A stretch of 64,000 nt of DNA from Dryas octopetala (lineage: Eukaryota; Streptophyta; Magnoliopsida; Rosales; Rosaceae), in contig OY992839.1 in assembly GCA_963921425.1 (NCBI GenBank), positions 1,304,501 to 1,368,500 on the forward strand, given 5' to 3'. This document shows, piece by piece, positions 11,241 to 29,110 of this stretch (its first letter is position 1; the number at the start of each line of letters is the position of its first letter). A program made the position numbers and the translations under genes. A model generated the notes under the pieces. That model saw only the letters and a list, made by a program, of their open reading frames with translations. It was not told where the DNA came from and did no database searches.

Positions 11241-13759
11241 TCAAGAGCGCATGGTAGAAACTTCACTCACGCACATTTTGCTAGTCATTTTTATTAGCAT
11301 ACGAGTCTCTTCATCCAACTGAACTTTGTCCTTCTCCATACGCTCTGCAACTATAAGTGGCATTTTACCAGCTTCTGCATAAGTTCTTAGAAGTGAATTG
11401 TATATCTCAGTACTCACATGACCAGCATCCCGAAGAAAAACCAATAGCTCCTCTGCCCCTTCAATATTGCTTTCCTCCTTGAGCCTGTTAAATACTTCTC
11501 TAATCAGTCTTTTGTCGGGATCCCATTTTTTAACACTACCGACAGCTTTCTTAAAATTCTCTAGCGCTTTTGCCGTATGCTTTTGATTCAAATAACCCCA
11601 TGTAAGAAGCTCCCAAGTACTGTAAGAAGGTGTGATACTATTTTCCACCATCCGAGTATAAAAGGTTTCAGCCATTTCCATTTGGTTTCTGTTGATGTAA
11701 GATGCAAGAAGTATATTTGCAACTCTAGGATCAAGAGTCCCAGAAACAGTTTCCCACTCAGTATAGAGTACTTCAGCTTCTTCAAACTCCTTAAGTTTCA
11801 CAAGCGAAGATATCATACATGTATACTCAGCATCATTCATTTTGGGGAACAATGACTTTAGTTTCTTCCAGATTCGCTGAACACCATCCTTATCCCCACT
11901 GTTTGTATGCAGGCTGAGTAGAGATGAATATGCAACCCGGTTTTTCCGAGATGCCATTTTTTCCATCTCCTTCAAGGAATATGCTGCTTTTTCATGGAGT
12001 GAACTTTTTATGTACAAGTTGGTTAACGTACTAAATGTTACCCAATCAGGATTTATCCTTGCCTTCTTTAGCTCAAGGAAAACTTTTTCTGCAGTTTCAA
12101 CATCATTTTGCGAAGCACAAACAGTTAACCATAGATTGTAAGTAAGAACATCCGGCGAAGTATTATCCTTTAACTCCCGAATTACTTCTGGAACCTTGTC
12201 CAATTGCCCATTCGAAATGTACAGAGACAACATCTGGTTATAAGGAAGGGGATTCTTCAAAAAACCACACTCTGACATCTTTGCCATCAGAGCTTCAGCT
12301 TTGTCAGACAACTTATTCTGGACATAGGTATGTAGAAGAGCTGTACAGGTGGCCCGGTCTGTCATTTGATCAGGAAGATCCTCGAAAAACTTTTCTGCAC
12401 TATTTAGACCACGAACTTTTGCAATCAAGTCCAAGTGAACAGCATAATCACCTGATAGTAGCTTCATATCTTGTTGTAATGTCATCCATTCACATACCTG
12501 CATAAAAAATGTTAGAATATGGGGCCAGTCGAAAAGGAAGCAAAAAACCAATCAGCCATGAAAGGTCCAACCAGATTTCTTTGGTAGCAAACTAAGGTAG
12601 CCATAACCTAAACAAGCCTACAAATAGAAACAAAAAAATGGAAGGGATAAAAGTAGCCAAAGGCCTACAGTTAACATATCAACCGTGTTAGCAGATGAAA
12701 CTGCAAGAGATATATCCATTCCATATTCACACAACCATTTATAAACAAATTTATAGATCAGGTTCAACTGTATAAAGTTGGCTGGTATGTTATATCAGTA
12801 AGCATGAATGAGAAATAGAAAACAGGACAACAATAGCCCTCTAGTGCAACACTCGAGAGCCACATTACCTTGAATGTTTTCTTGAGAAAATTTTACAATC
12901 ACTCCATATGCACATTCAATTAATCTCTTGGCATGAATTCTAGACAGTTGGGGCCACTCACACCTTCATGCATAATTCCTAAATACTTGCAGTGTGGAGC
13001 AAATATGATAATAAAGTTTTTTCCCTTTTACTCTAGGCATGAAACTGAACCATTCTTCACTATAACCCTTTCACAACTTTTTACCAGCAAAAGACAAACC
13101 TTTTCACAACTTTCACAGCCATTTTTGTTCTCCCTCCTACATACAATAAACCAAAGTACTAAGCTAGACACCTGGAGAAGTACCTTCTGTAAGACCAGCA
13201 ATACAACCAGATCAAAAGCACCACAATTTTCACTGTACCATAAAGTCCAACAGAAATCAGATAGTTCCACCTCAAATGCTTGAATGCAAGTGGCGCCTCC
13301 GATATAAAACACACAAATTTTATTCATAAAAAGTATTAAAAACCCTAAACCCCTAAACCCATCAATCCTAAAACCTCTACTCCCTTTCCATACCTAAGCA
13401 AAACAATGAAGAGCGAAACAAAGATTAAAACTTTAGCTTATACAGCATAGAACACAAGGATTTTTGCCAAAGAAACCAACCTCGAGAGCGTGCTTGTAGC
13501 GCTTGAGCTTACGAAGCTCACGAACGATACGATTGAGCTCGTACTTCTGCACTCTGCCTCCTTCCTCCTTCCATTTCCGTATGGTGATCACGGCGCTGCG
13601 TTTTGCGTACACCAGGCTTAGAAGTCGCTTGCCCAGCGTGTCTCGGCCACCGCCAGAGACTTTTGCCCCGCTGGTGGTTGCAGTCTTCGTCTCCGCATGT
13701 GCTTCCGCCGAGAAGTGGCGGACGGCGGCGAGGGAGCTCCGGAGGGCGCGGACTAACAT
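11241..13759 (-). CDS. P-class pentatricopeptide repeat protein, At4g02820-like, mitochondrial
   Basis: Two exons on the minus strand: 13481-13759 and 11241-12497, joined in phase 0 (...RYKHALE|VCEWMTLQQ...), giving 511 aa. PPR proteins bind organelle RNA one base per repeat to guide its processing or stability. The N-terminus (MLVRALRSSLAAVRHFSAEA) is Arg/Ser-rich with few acids, as in a mitochondrial presequence. Then follow GGRDTLGKRLLSLVYAKRSAV, EKFFEDLPDQM and a series of about 35-residue helical repeats such as DVLTYNLWLTVCASQNDVETA and NRVAYSSLLSLHTNSGDKDGV. There is no E or DYW extension, so this is P class. An in-frame ATG at 13807 would add 16 residues; 13759 is preferred because it matches the Arabidopsis N-terminus as I remember it. 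It is divergent from MIRO2. Confidence 0.9.
13340..13360. repeat. Telomere-like (CCCTAAA) motif in the PPR gene intron
   Basis: Three near-copies of the plant telomere unit stand in the first part of the only intron of the PPR gene, about 120 bases after the exon 1 donor. Telo-box motifs near transcription starts are known in plant genes for translation and organelle biogenesis. A functional role here is inference. Confidence 0.5.
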
Positions 13760-14216
13760 GTCGTTCTCCAACCTCTTTGCTACGCAGCTACTGTCTCTCA
13801 GTCTCAAGAACTAAGCTCGTCTTGGGCTGTGGTAGTGGTGCAAATGGGCCATTAGGTTGTATTTCTTATGCCTATCGGCTCGGCCGGTTTAACACCTCTT
13901 TTTCAAACTCAAACTTGGGCTTATTTTGGGCCACGAAACATTAAACTGGGCTTGGTTTGTTAGTCCAACATCAGCCGGCGTTGGGCTGATTTGTCCAAAA
14001 AAGACAGCGAGTAGCCAAGTACAGTATCTTTCTGTACACGCAGCTTTCTCGGCACGCAAACAAACACAGACTCCTAACTCCTCCATCACTCAAACGGCAA
14101 CACACTCACCGTCGTAAATCCTACGCATTTATGATTCATTCAACGAACGCCCACATATAAAATCCTCACGCTCTCATCCGCTTGCGCTTTTCTGTTGGCC
14201 ACCGAAAACGAAAACA
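13760..14216. promoter_or_regulatory. Shared divergent promoter of the PPR gene and MIRO2
   Basis: Only about 460 bases separate the two start codons, which point away from each other, so both 5' leaders and promoters must fit here. The middle is moderately GC-rich with GGGCC-type motifs (ATGGGCC near 13845, TGGGCTT near 13915, TTGGGCTG near 13981). These resemble the site II/TCP-binding elements known in promoters of mitochondrial protein genes. No clear TATA box is evident. Confidence 0.55.
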
Positions 14217-19354
<5,138 letters not shown>

Positions 19355-22300
19355 GTGGCAGGATGTGGACGTCAATCAATTGCTGTTGCAGTCTACTGCA
19401 GCAATTTCATTGATCGATGGTTAGTTTTGTCTAGCTTTCCCCAAGCTATTGGGCACTAGTCCTAATGGGCATTCACTAAACAGCACATGTATAAAAATGC
19501 TTGCAATTCTTTTCTTCCTACGAGGACTGATTTCCTAACTTCTACAAAACCCATATAGTTCGGACTATAATTTTGTGTAATTTAAACAGTTGCGAAACTT
19601 CAAGGTTACTATTATCAATTTTGATGGTGATTAGTTATGCCTTTGTTTGTACTGTCAAAATGGTTTGTGTATATGGTCCTGTGGCCTGCTTTTGGGGGAA
19701 ATGGAAGTCTGCACTGAATTCCCTTTGATTTTGGGAGACTTGGCATTGATTATTTATCTAGAATGATCTACTTTAGACATGGACCGACTCGTAACTGTAG
19801 TCCATCTTTTTGGGTGGAGAAGGCTACTTACTGAGTTACTGGTTTGTGATTGTATCGCTATCTGGTTCTGGCTGAGTAGCTTCACACTTGGTTTATGGGT
19901 TTGGGAAAATTGAGGTTGGTGGGGTGGGACTTGTTTGTTTTGCCAAAGCAAAACGAAAACCCATTACTATGTATTTGTGACATTATCTTGCTGTTTCTTT
20001 TCCTGAAATGAAAAGACAAGCATTAAGCAAAGCAACTACCCTCTACGTACGTTGCTGATATTTATAGTTGGGAATCTAATCGCTGAGGATATTCACGTGC
20101 GTGCGTGCAGAACTGTCGTGCTTGTGGGTGGTTCGAAGATCCCACTTGACAAACACCGTGCTAGTCTAATAATTTCAGTTATTTCAGTTACTAATTTTTC
20201 GGTGGTAAAATTCTAAAATCTACTCTCCCAGGAAACACTATACCACCAAACTACCGTTTTGGTTTCGTTCATTGAGTGAGTATAGTTATTTGTACCATCT
20301 CTTTACTTCATTGCGCGACACAAGAAATGCGGGTCTAAAATTCATCATTGCCCACTTGTTTTTCATGCATATTTTTTGTACGTTTTTCCTTTTCTTTATA
20401 CTAGGTAGGGGTGAAACAGTCCGGGTTTAATCTGTGTCAAATTGTATAGTTGAATAATATCTATGTAGTAATGATGCAATTTGGGCTAAAAGTTTTGTCT
20501 GCTCAATTTTGGCGTGCATGGGAACATATGTAAATGTAATTCCATTAGTGGCTATTTGGTTGAGTACTAGGGTAGCAAAATGATCGAGTAAGTTGAGTAG
20601 AGCAAGGGAGCATATAATATAGACTTTTGATTTTGTCAAGCTAGCTAGGGGCCTTGAATTGCATGCAAGCCTTGATCACTTCACACTTCACCCCTCCCAC
20701 ATTTTCATGTTCCTCTTTATGTTTACCTAATTGAACACTTGTTCACCAACATTTTTAGTTGATAATCTCATTAATTTGAGAAAAACTTACATATTTCTTT
20801 GTGGTAGGGACATGTGGTGTTACAATCTAATGAGAGAGAGAAAAAGGGAGAGAAAGAGAGGAAGAAAGAGAGTTAGAGAGTTAGAGAAAGGGAGAGAACC
20901 AATGAGAGAATGGAGGTGATCGATGTCATGTCAATGTAACATGGTTATAAGGAAGTTTTTCCCATGAATATATAAACCATTTGCGACAACATTTATTTTT
21001 TGTTTAAAAAAACGAAATGAAAAAAGAGGTGATTTGAAAGGATATTGAGATAGTGGAAGATGAGATATGAATCACGTTGGTGAAGATATATAGAGCTAAA
21101 GAAGATCTTATTCCATTGATTTCCGTCACTCCCAAGAAGAACCTCCTTTGGTCAAGTCTTTCTCTGTGTGATATCTTCCTGACAAGAAGGAGGAGCAATT
21201 TTAATCCTCACAACGCAAGATCTCAATATATATGATCGATGGCTTTTAGTTGCATTTGTTTGACTAGTTTGCTCCTTCATGCACGCAGCTGCAGGGCTAG
21301 GTAGCTAGCTAACATCTTTGTCGCCACATTATTGGTGTCTTTGAGAAAAAGAGAGCCACAGAGAGAGAGAGGATCTCCCATGATCGACTTAATTCTAATT
21401 AGGCTCAAGTTCATCACGTGTTTAAGAAACTGTAGGCCGGAGGACTTAATTGGTTCTGCAAGTTTTTCTCTAATTATTCGACTCCAAAGAGTGTAATCTG
21501 GATTTCATTCTATGCATATATTGATATATATATATATATATATATATATTTGATCATTAACATGCATGTTGCATGAAATGTGAAAAAACCCTAAATTAAA
21601 TCTCCTGTCAATTTATTAATCTCATATTATTTAAGGTAATTAATTATGTGTCTAGTCTGGTAAGAAACATAGATAAACGTAACTTTTGTTGAGAGAAATC
21701 TCACATTGAAGATATGAGGGCTTTGCTAGTGGCTTATAAGGATTTGGACTACTTCTCCCATTGATAATTAGTTTTGAGATGGATTCTTATATTTTTTCAA
21801 CTTTTAGACTTTAAGGTCTCATATACATACATAAATGTTTGTGAGACAATTTAGCAATATAAGATGTAAACGTAGTTCAAATTTTAAGCATTTTATGTTG
21901 TTAACCTATAAATCTAGAACATTGATTAAATTAATTCTTGTTTAAATGAATATATATGTATATGTATAATGTACGCATAAAGTGAATTTGTCTTTGCCTA
22001 GATTTCACAATTTTTTTTTCTTTTGTTGAGGAATTAATAATTGCAAGAAGACAAGGAAATCTTATGATACCCAACAGCATAGACCAAGATATCCAGAATC
22101 CAAAATGGTTAATTACAACAGCATCAACCGTGGGTCCTCAATTTGATACCGTATGGGATCCTCTGCTCTGCTCTGTTTTATCCCCTTCATCATAAATTTA
22201 TATTCGATCATTTGTCAGCCATCTCTTATAAGTTATACCACTCTCACCTGAGTAATGAGTTATTTTCACTCCAACATGAATTGTCCATATATATGGAAAA

Positions 22301-23387
22301 GTTAAAGAAGTAATTAAAGCAGTGATTAATGCATGCTTCTACAAATTAATTTTGATATATATTATGTAAATGTAGGGTTTGTGTAACATATCAATATTAA
22401 TAACTTTTATGTAACATAAAATTGCAGGTGTTTTAAATTTGGTCTCATTTAATTTATATCTTTTCGGCTATAAAGCTAGTTTTGCGGCTTTTGCCCTTTT
22501 ATGTACTTTTTTCATCATTGGAATTTGGAAATGGACATCGCTCTCTTTGATTTTGATTCCCCTCCGCCTTGCCCTTGACCTTTCTCACTTTCTGTCTGTG
22601 GTTGTAAAACCCAATATATATCAACTCAACCATCAATCGATACATGTCATTTAGCCTTTAGAAATTAGAATGGCGATAGAGATGAGTGCAAATGGCTAGA
22701 ACAATTACAAATGTTTTATGTGTTTAATTCAGAACACCACCAACCAAGAATCATATCGAGCAATAAGCGCCAAGGACGACTCTGGTGGTCTTGGTTAATT
22801 TAAACCTACCTAGCTTGCACTGTATACACACACCTCTATGCATGGACCCTTAATGCTTGGTCCTTATCTGCTTTTTTTGATTATATATATTAATGGTATT
22901 AATAGTCGGTCACATATATATTAATAAAGACACGAACTATTATTTCTGTTTAATTTTTTTATTATTAATTAATCCAGATAACATACAACATGACAGTTAC
23001 TTGCTGATTATTTAAATAATAAGAATGGGTATATCTTTATTTGGCCAACTTAAATTTAGGTATCTATACTAGCTCTATAGAACTAAACCTTATTCATCAT
23101 TCAAAAATCAAGGTTAAACGGAAATTAATAGAGTTGGGATATGATCAGTTGAACAAAGATCGAGAATATCGGATTGGGTTGATGACATGGATGTCCAACA
23201 AGCTAGTACATGTCGATAAAGGACATAATATATTGGAGCTAGGATATGTGGAGAGCATTGAAGTTGACCACGTAGGACTGTGGGAGAAGAAGCTGACTAA
23301 GCTGAGTGGAAGACCACACATTAAATATTGGTGGAGGTGGCCGGGGATATATTTACAAACAATCTTCCCAAAGGAAATTATATATAT
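19355..23387. other. Gene-free AT-rich spacer, left part
   Basis: No frame here shows a known family or plausible exon structure. It holds a purine tract of GAGA/GAAA units at about 20830-20915, a (TA)n run at about 21525-21550, and other GA-rich spots near 21360. A 350-base open frame before 23388 runs into the palindrome and is judged fortuitous. Confidence 0.55.
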
Positions 23388-23804
23388 ATATATACAGAAT
23401 CATTCTATTGAAGTATATCTTAACTTATTTATGTTAGGTATAACATTGTTGGGGCCCACACAAGTCGTTTTGTGTCGAACCGAACCGTTTGCAAGGATCA
23501 TCTTCATTGATAGATCATCCTTGCAAAAAATTAGCCAAATCGGAAATCATTTTCCTATCTAATTTTGATCAAACAAATGGACGATTTCATCGAAAATATT
23601 TGGTTCGTCTATTTATTTGATCAAAGTTAGATATGCAAATGATTTCCGATTTGACTAATTTTTTTCAATGATGATCTATCAATAGAGATGTAAAAATTGA
23701 ACGATTCGGATCGACACAAAATAATTTGTGTAGGCCTCAATAGAGTATATCTCAACATAAATAAGTTGATGTATACCTCAATAAAAGAAGTATATATATA
23801 TATG
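23388..23804. repeat. Long imperfect palindrome (hairpin), probable MITE-like element
   Basis: Left arm about 23388-23584 and right arm about 23605-23804 are inverted copies, by eye roughly 80 percent identical, with a loop of about 20 bases. Matching blocks include ACTTATTTATG, TTTTGTGTCGA, TTGATAGATCATC, AAATCGGAAATCATTT and TTGATCAAA. Both outer ends lie in short (TA)n runs, which would fit insertion at TA. No transposase is present. See the findings for the possible small-RNA role. Confidence 0.85.
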
Positions 23805-26800
23805 TGCGCGTGCACACGCGTGCTTGGCAGGTTGGGATAGATGACCAAGGTCCACGGGTACGTAGCTTAGTTGGTGAGGAGCGTGAGGTCCTCCTTAAGA
23901 CGTAACATTTTTGTGTGGTTAATTATGTGGTGCAATATTTCTCAGGTACAAAAGGGCATGTCATCCACACATGGACAACGACAACTACTCAATGTACACT
24001 ACCCATGCATACAAAAAAAAAATATAGCACAAAACAAACACAAAAGCAGCATATACACATATATTATAATGCAAAAGCTGAAACTAAAAAGGTAGAGACA
24101 AGTCAGCATATTGATGCGTTCTAGCTTTGTGGGGTTGTGGTTTCTTTTGTGTCTAAGGTTGGGTGGACACAGTAGTGGTGGGATCGATTGCTAGCTTTGA
24201 ACGTCAATTTGGGAGGAAACGACGTCCTTTTCCTTTGGATCGGAGATAAAAAAAATAGATCGAATTCTTACACAAATCATCCCAGAAAAAATTGTTGTAT
24301 TTTATTGATCATGACTTTGTAAATATGAGTAAATATTCACTACCGGGATTTAGTTTTCAACGACTTTAAATATTAGAAGGTGTTTCAATAAATTTCAAAA
24401 GGGTGTAAAGTAAAAATGTATTGAACCTCAGGGCCGGGTCGTATAATGTGAAGCGCGCAAATGTTCCTAGCTCTCTCATTTAATGCTTCCTGTATTTTGA
24501 GAAAGAACAATACTTGGCTCATTCCTCTAAATGAACACTTCCTTCAATCTTATTTCACAAACACATATTGTCTTATATGATTTTTTTTATTTCAATGAAA
24601 TAAAAAATTAATTCATACATTAAATAAAAAAACCATAAAAGATAAGTGTAGTTTTTTAGATGGATCGAGTTGGAGGAGGTGCTCTTTCAAAGGAAGAAGC
24701 CAATTAAACATTAATGTTCTCTGAGAAGATGGTTCCTCCATCAAGGGGCATTACTATTGTATCATATATATCTTAACTGATCCACCATCTTAATCTTAAC
24801 TGTAAATTAATGCAATCATAATAAGTCACTTAATATATATGCAAATTGATCCCGGTGGAGGTACATCGATAATGATAGCTAGGCTGATAACAACAATAGT
24901 TGGAATATTTATTTGATTTCAAAACCTCAACATTGCATAAAACAATGCGCTAGCAAGTAGCTGCAGTGCCCAATGGGATCCATACAAAATTACAAATAAA
25001 ACCAAAGCTGGAGTGGTATACGTACGTACTAGCTCTCATGATCAGCTCATGGGAATATTATTTTTTATCATCGATCAGTTCACTGAAGTACGTTGAAGTC
25101 GACTGAAGAAATGAGTTCATTGGAGGACGACTGATCGAATCTCCTAACATGCAATATTCCCTCCATTATGGGATATACGTGTCAATGAGCTAGTAGTGCA
25201 ACACATAGTAATTTATATATATATTATATTTACATTAATATTGGTAATAAAAATGAAAAACTAATTGGTTTGCCTGCGGAACCTCGGAGATGCATAGGAT
25301 GCACAAAAGTACGTACTATTTACTACAGCTTCCTTGTTCAACTGTCTCGTAATTCATATACGGAAACTCGATCGGCGATGCATATATAGCAACAACATAT
25401 ATAGTCGCATATCCTATTATCATGGTTTTGAGAGATTTTTCAATTGTGTCACTTGTATAGTGCGACCTCTATTGATATATTGATATGTATCATTATTTCA
25501 AATAAAGTTTATAATTTTTTGAAGTAACTAAAGTGCATAACATTATATAACATTAGATTATCGATGTATTATACACGCAGTGCGACTATCTCATTCAAGA
25601 CTTAATTTTTCTCATCACTAGCTGTATGTACCCTAACTTTGGCCTCAACTTATGTCTCAATATCACATTGTCTAATTACTTTTGATAATCATATATGGAA
25701 CCAATTAATGTGTTTGATTTGGGGAATCATTATTTATTAGGTAAATCACGTACAACAAGCTTTGGTTCAACATCAATGATATATGTGATGCTGAAAACTG
25801 AATTAATATTCACTCACGCATGTGTTCGATCGCGCTGAAAAAAGTCTCCAGTAGAGAGGTACGTATGAGACTGTTGTTGCTGTGATGTTAGCCCATTCAT
25901 ATGAACTATGAAACTATCTATATATATGGCTGTCTAAATGAGGCAGGCTGTTGCATTATGTATACCAATTAAAATGCCAATATCTTTCATGCGTATATTA
26001 ATAGTACTATATGCACTATCAACTGTCACTAAAAAGAAAGCGATCGTTCACCAAAACAAGTGAAAGAGAATATCACAAAGCAGCTGGTCGGCCCCAATTA
26101 TTTAATATATTAATAGCCTATATATCTATCTAGCTAGCTAGCTACGGCAGTGTGTACGTGCGAGAGAATATGTGCCATATATATATAAGATTAGAAGCAT
26201 AATAAGGACCTCTCCTAAATAGATATGTCTAATTACAATAATTAATCAATAAGGTACGTACGTACTTTAGTTGTTGAACCTAGCACATGATGTAATATTA
26301 TTGGACACAATGATATATATGCATGTGCTTAATATTGTTGACAATTTCATTTCCTTTTCTTTCCCATCTAACCACCACCCTGCTACTAATTCCTTCCTAG
26401 ACACATCAATCTCATGTACATTGACGTATGGATGTCCCAACTCCACGAGTTGTGGACCACCCTCTTCGATCTTAACAGTTAATATTACCCACCCTCATCA
26501 CCTATATATTCACCTCCTTCATGCAATTAACCCATCTTAATTAATTAATGTATTAGTTATTTAATTACTTTTCTCACCCAGTACAAATTTAATTAGGGTC
26601 TCGCATCAAGAGTTGGAGAAAAGTTTTGGTGTAATTGCACCACCACAATGTTTTATTAATATATATGTTATAATAAAGGTGATGGAACGACAAGTTTATA
26701 ATATAATATAAATTAAATAAATATATTATAATATAAGTCGGTATTGCGATGCTACTAATATTAGACAAAGAAATTACTCTAAGAGCTGTGATGGACCAGC

Positions 26801-27799
26801 ACGTACAACTGATCTTGCGCATGATGGAATCTTATTAGAAGAAGAAAAGTAAACACATGGATGATAAGGACCATGCATGATGCATGAGGTCAATATCCAT
26901 GTTACTCATGTTACTCTTTGGCCTTTCGGGCCGACCCTACCCCATGACATGCAATTACTAGGCATGCATCGATCAATTGCAAAATACTTATTTATTGCCT
27001 GAATTTGCTTGCATATATGACACAGATTTGAGATCATAAAACAAATTTGAAACCCTAGCTAGCATCATCAGTGCACGGACAAGGACCATGGTAACGATCC
27101 TCTGCCTAAGCAAAAGGCTTGTGCATGTTCACACTGCTCAATCGTTTGCTTGTACTTGTTCAACTTTCAAGACTATTTTAAATGTTTAATCACAAATTAT
27201 TTTTTCTAATTGTTATCAGTAATTGCAAGCTCATGTTGATGGTACTGAAAGGACTGTTTGTAAGGAAATTAAGCACAAGCGAAAGCAGCGTAACATATTT
27301 TGTGGGAAGTACATATTGCACTTTCAACTTTCAAAAGATGGTCCAAAATGTTAGCTATAAAAGCGATGTATAGGCCCATTGATTATTGATTGGCTAATAG
27401 TATTTGGGACCAGCAGAGCAAATGTTTCATCAAATTGTGGTCGTTACTCAGCTACGTCACAGTGTGCTGCGGTCGTTTCATTTGCCTGTCAGTATGGCCC
27501 TCCATTTGTACATGCCTGATGGCTATGTAATTTAGATAAATCTTGTGTTGAAATCCACATTTACCTCTAATTATTAATGTTAATTAATGCCTTTTGCTAA
27601 TTGCAATCAAAGGGTGATTTGGGAACAATTAGAGAAAGAGAGAGAGAGAAGGGTAGAAATATCCAATAACCATAATAACTAACATTAGCATACCGGGAAG
27701 TTCCAAGCTAGGGAGACTTGAAATTTCAAAGACTTAAAAAAAAGAAAGGTAAAAATGATAGTGAATTATGAGAGATTAACAGAGAGGTGTTAAGTGAAG
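23805..27799. other. Gene-free AT-rich spacer, right part
   Basis: No supported gene. It holds an alternating GC/CA stretch just after 23804, a tRNA-like A-box at 23863-23874, (TA)n and CTAG runs near 26110-26150, and AT-rich DNA throughout. The last kilobase is the 3' flank of the FAF gene. I found no known plant miRNA in it by eye. Confidence 0.5.
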
Positions 27800-28843
27800 T
27801 TAAGTAGCGACCCAAAAAGACTTGGGCCAATTCATGACCATCTTGTTGTTCCCACGCCCACCTTCCTTGCACCTACTTGGCATGGGAAGCTTCCCCATTC
27901 CAGTTTCATTTTCACCCACAACATTCCCACTATTCCCTTCCATGTCCTCTGTTTCACAATGTTCACAAATATCTCCACTGTTTTCTTCTTCTTCTTCACA
28001 ATTATGTGCTTCATTTTCAGCTTCCATCTCAAGAACCCCATCTTCGAATTCAACCACTTGATTATCATCCACATCATCTTTCACACCCCATTCTTCTTCA
28101 TTGTCTTCCACAACGTCCTCGCCAACAGCCTCTTGATTCTCCTCACCATTTGGAGACACATCCTCCTCCTTCAGTAATCGAAGTCTGAGCCGGCCATTGC
28201 TGCGTTCTGCATGGAAATAAGGGGCAGGAGAAGTCGGCACAGAAACAGCTTTCAGAACTAGCCTGCCGCCTTCACGGTGAGGCCTCACTTGGACACCATT
28301 GGAACCGCTAATGGATGTTAAAGGAGGAGGAAAAGTAGTAGTACCACTACGAGTTGATCTCTTTGGTGCTTGAATGTCAGTGCTGATCAATTTTGAGCTT
28401 GTGTGCCTTGTTTTCTCACTTTCCAGTGAGAGTAAAGAAATGTCATCGCTTTGCATCAGAACACAAATGTCAATATCGCTGCCGTTTTCACTACCCGTCT
28501 CGCTGCCTAAGCTTTCAGTGCACATTTCCAAGCTTTTTGGGCTCAGCACTGAAGAAGAGCGCCTAACAAGAGGGTGGACATAAACTTTGTTCTCTGTTTC
28601 AGGCACAGTTTTGGTGGTGTTCTGGTTTGGGTTGGTCAGAGACTCGAGGAAGCTCCAGCCAGCCATGTCAGCTTTATTGTTGTTGTTGTTGTTTGTGGTG
28701 ATGGTGATGGTTTTTTCGATGTGGAATTTCTCTTGAGGGTCAGAGTAAGTGGGTCTGGGTGGAGTCAATTTGAGCCTAACAAGAGGCTCCATGCTTGACT
28801 GCAGCCCTTGACACACAGTACTAGCAGATGACATGCTATTCAT
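27800..28843 (-). CDS. FANTASTIC FOUR (FAF) protein, FAF1/FAF2-like
   Basis: A single open frame of 347 aa with no intron. FAF proteins are plant-specific regulators of shoot meristem size that act on the WUSCHEL/CLAVATA loop. The N-terminus STVCQGLQS with a following RLKLTPPRP resembles FAF1/FAF2. A run of six Asn lies at 51-56. The FAF domain is at about 169-224 (FPPPLTSISGSNGVQVRPHR, then LVLKAVSVPTS, then SNGRLRLRLLK). It is followed by an acidic, Glu-rich region (about 225-325) and a short basic end, NWPKSFWVAT. The first ATG is used; a second at codon 4 is also possible. It stands alone between two long gene-free stretches, which suits a developmentally regulated gene. The subtype is uncertain, so no symbol is given. 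Confidence 0.9.
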   Translation of the reverse strand: MNSMSSASTVCQGLQSSMEPLVRLKLTPPRPTYSDPQEKFHIEKTITITTNNNNNNKADMAGWSFLESLTNPNQNTTKTVPETENKVYVHPLVRRSSSVLSPKSLEMCTESLGSETGSENGSDIDICVLMQSDDISLLSLESEKTRHTSSKLISTDIQAPKRSTRSGTTTFPPPLTSISGSNGVQVRPHREGGRLVLKAVSVPTSPAPYFHAERSNGRLRLRLLKEEDVSPNGEENQEAVGEDVVEDNEEEWGVKDDVDDNQVVEFEDGVLEMEAENEAHNCEEEEENSGDICEHCETEDMEGNSGNVVGENETGMGKLPMPSRCKEGGRGNNKMVMNWPKSFWVAT

Positions 28844-29110
28844 AATCCAGATGTGAAAAAAACAGAGTAAAGAACAGAACAGAACAAGGGACTCTGAATT
28901 TGGATGAAAAAATGTTGAGAAAACTGATGTTTTATGAGATAAGCGGTGGGAAAATTAGGCCAAAGACAAGGTTTTAAACAAAACCCAGGTTTGGTTTAGG
29001 TGAAATTTTGAGGATTGCTGGCTTGAGAGAGAGAGAGAGAGAGAGAGAACAAAGGACTGAGCATATGAAGGAGAAGTGGAAGGGGGTGGGCTTGTATTTA
29101 TAGGGAGATA
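28844..29110 (-). promoter_or_regulatory. Leader/promoter of the FAF gene with (GA)n tract
   Basis: A perfect (GA)n run lies at about 29026-29048 on the plus strand (CT on the sense strand), about 190 bases upstream of the FAF start. A TATA-like TATAAATA (minus strand) lies near 29095-29103, which would place a transcription start near 29070. This is read by eye only. Confidence 0.45.

Noticed and set aside
23041-23562. An open frame of 173 codons on the plus strand
   Set aside because: Its second half is the left arm of the palindrome, the matching frame appears inverted in the right arm, the first half resembles no family I know, and codon use looks random.
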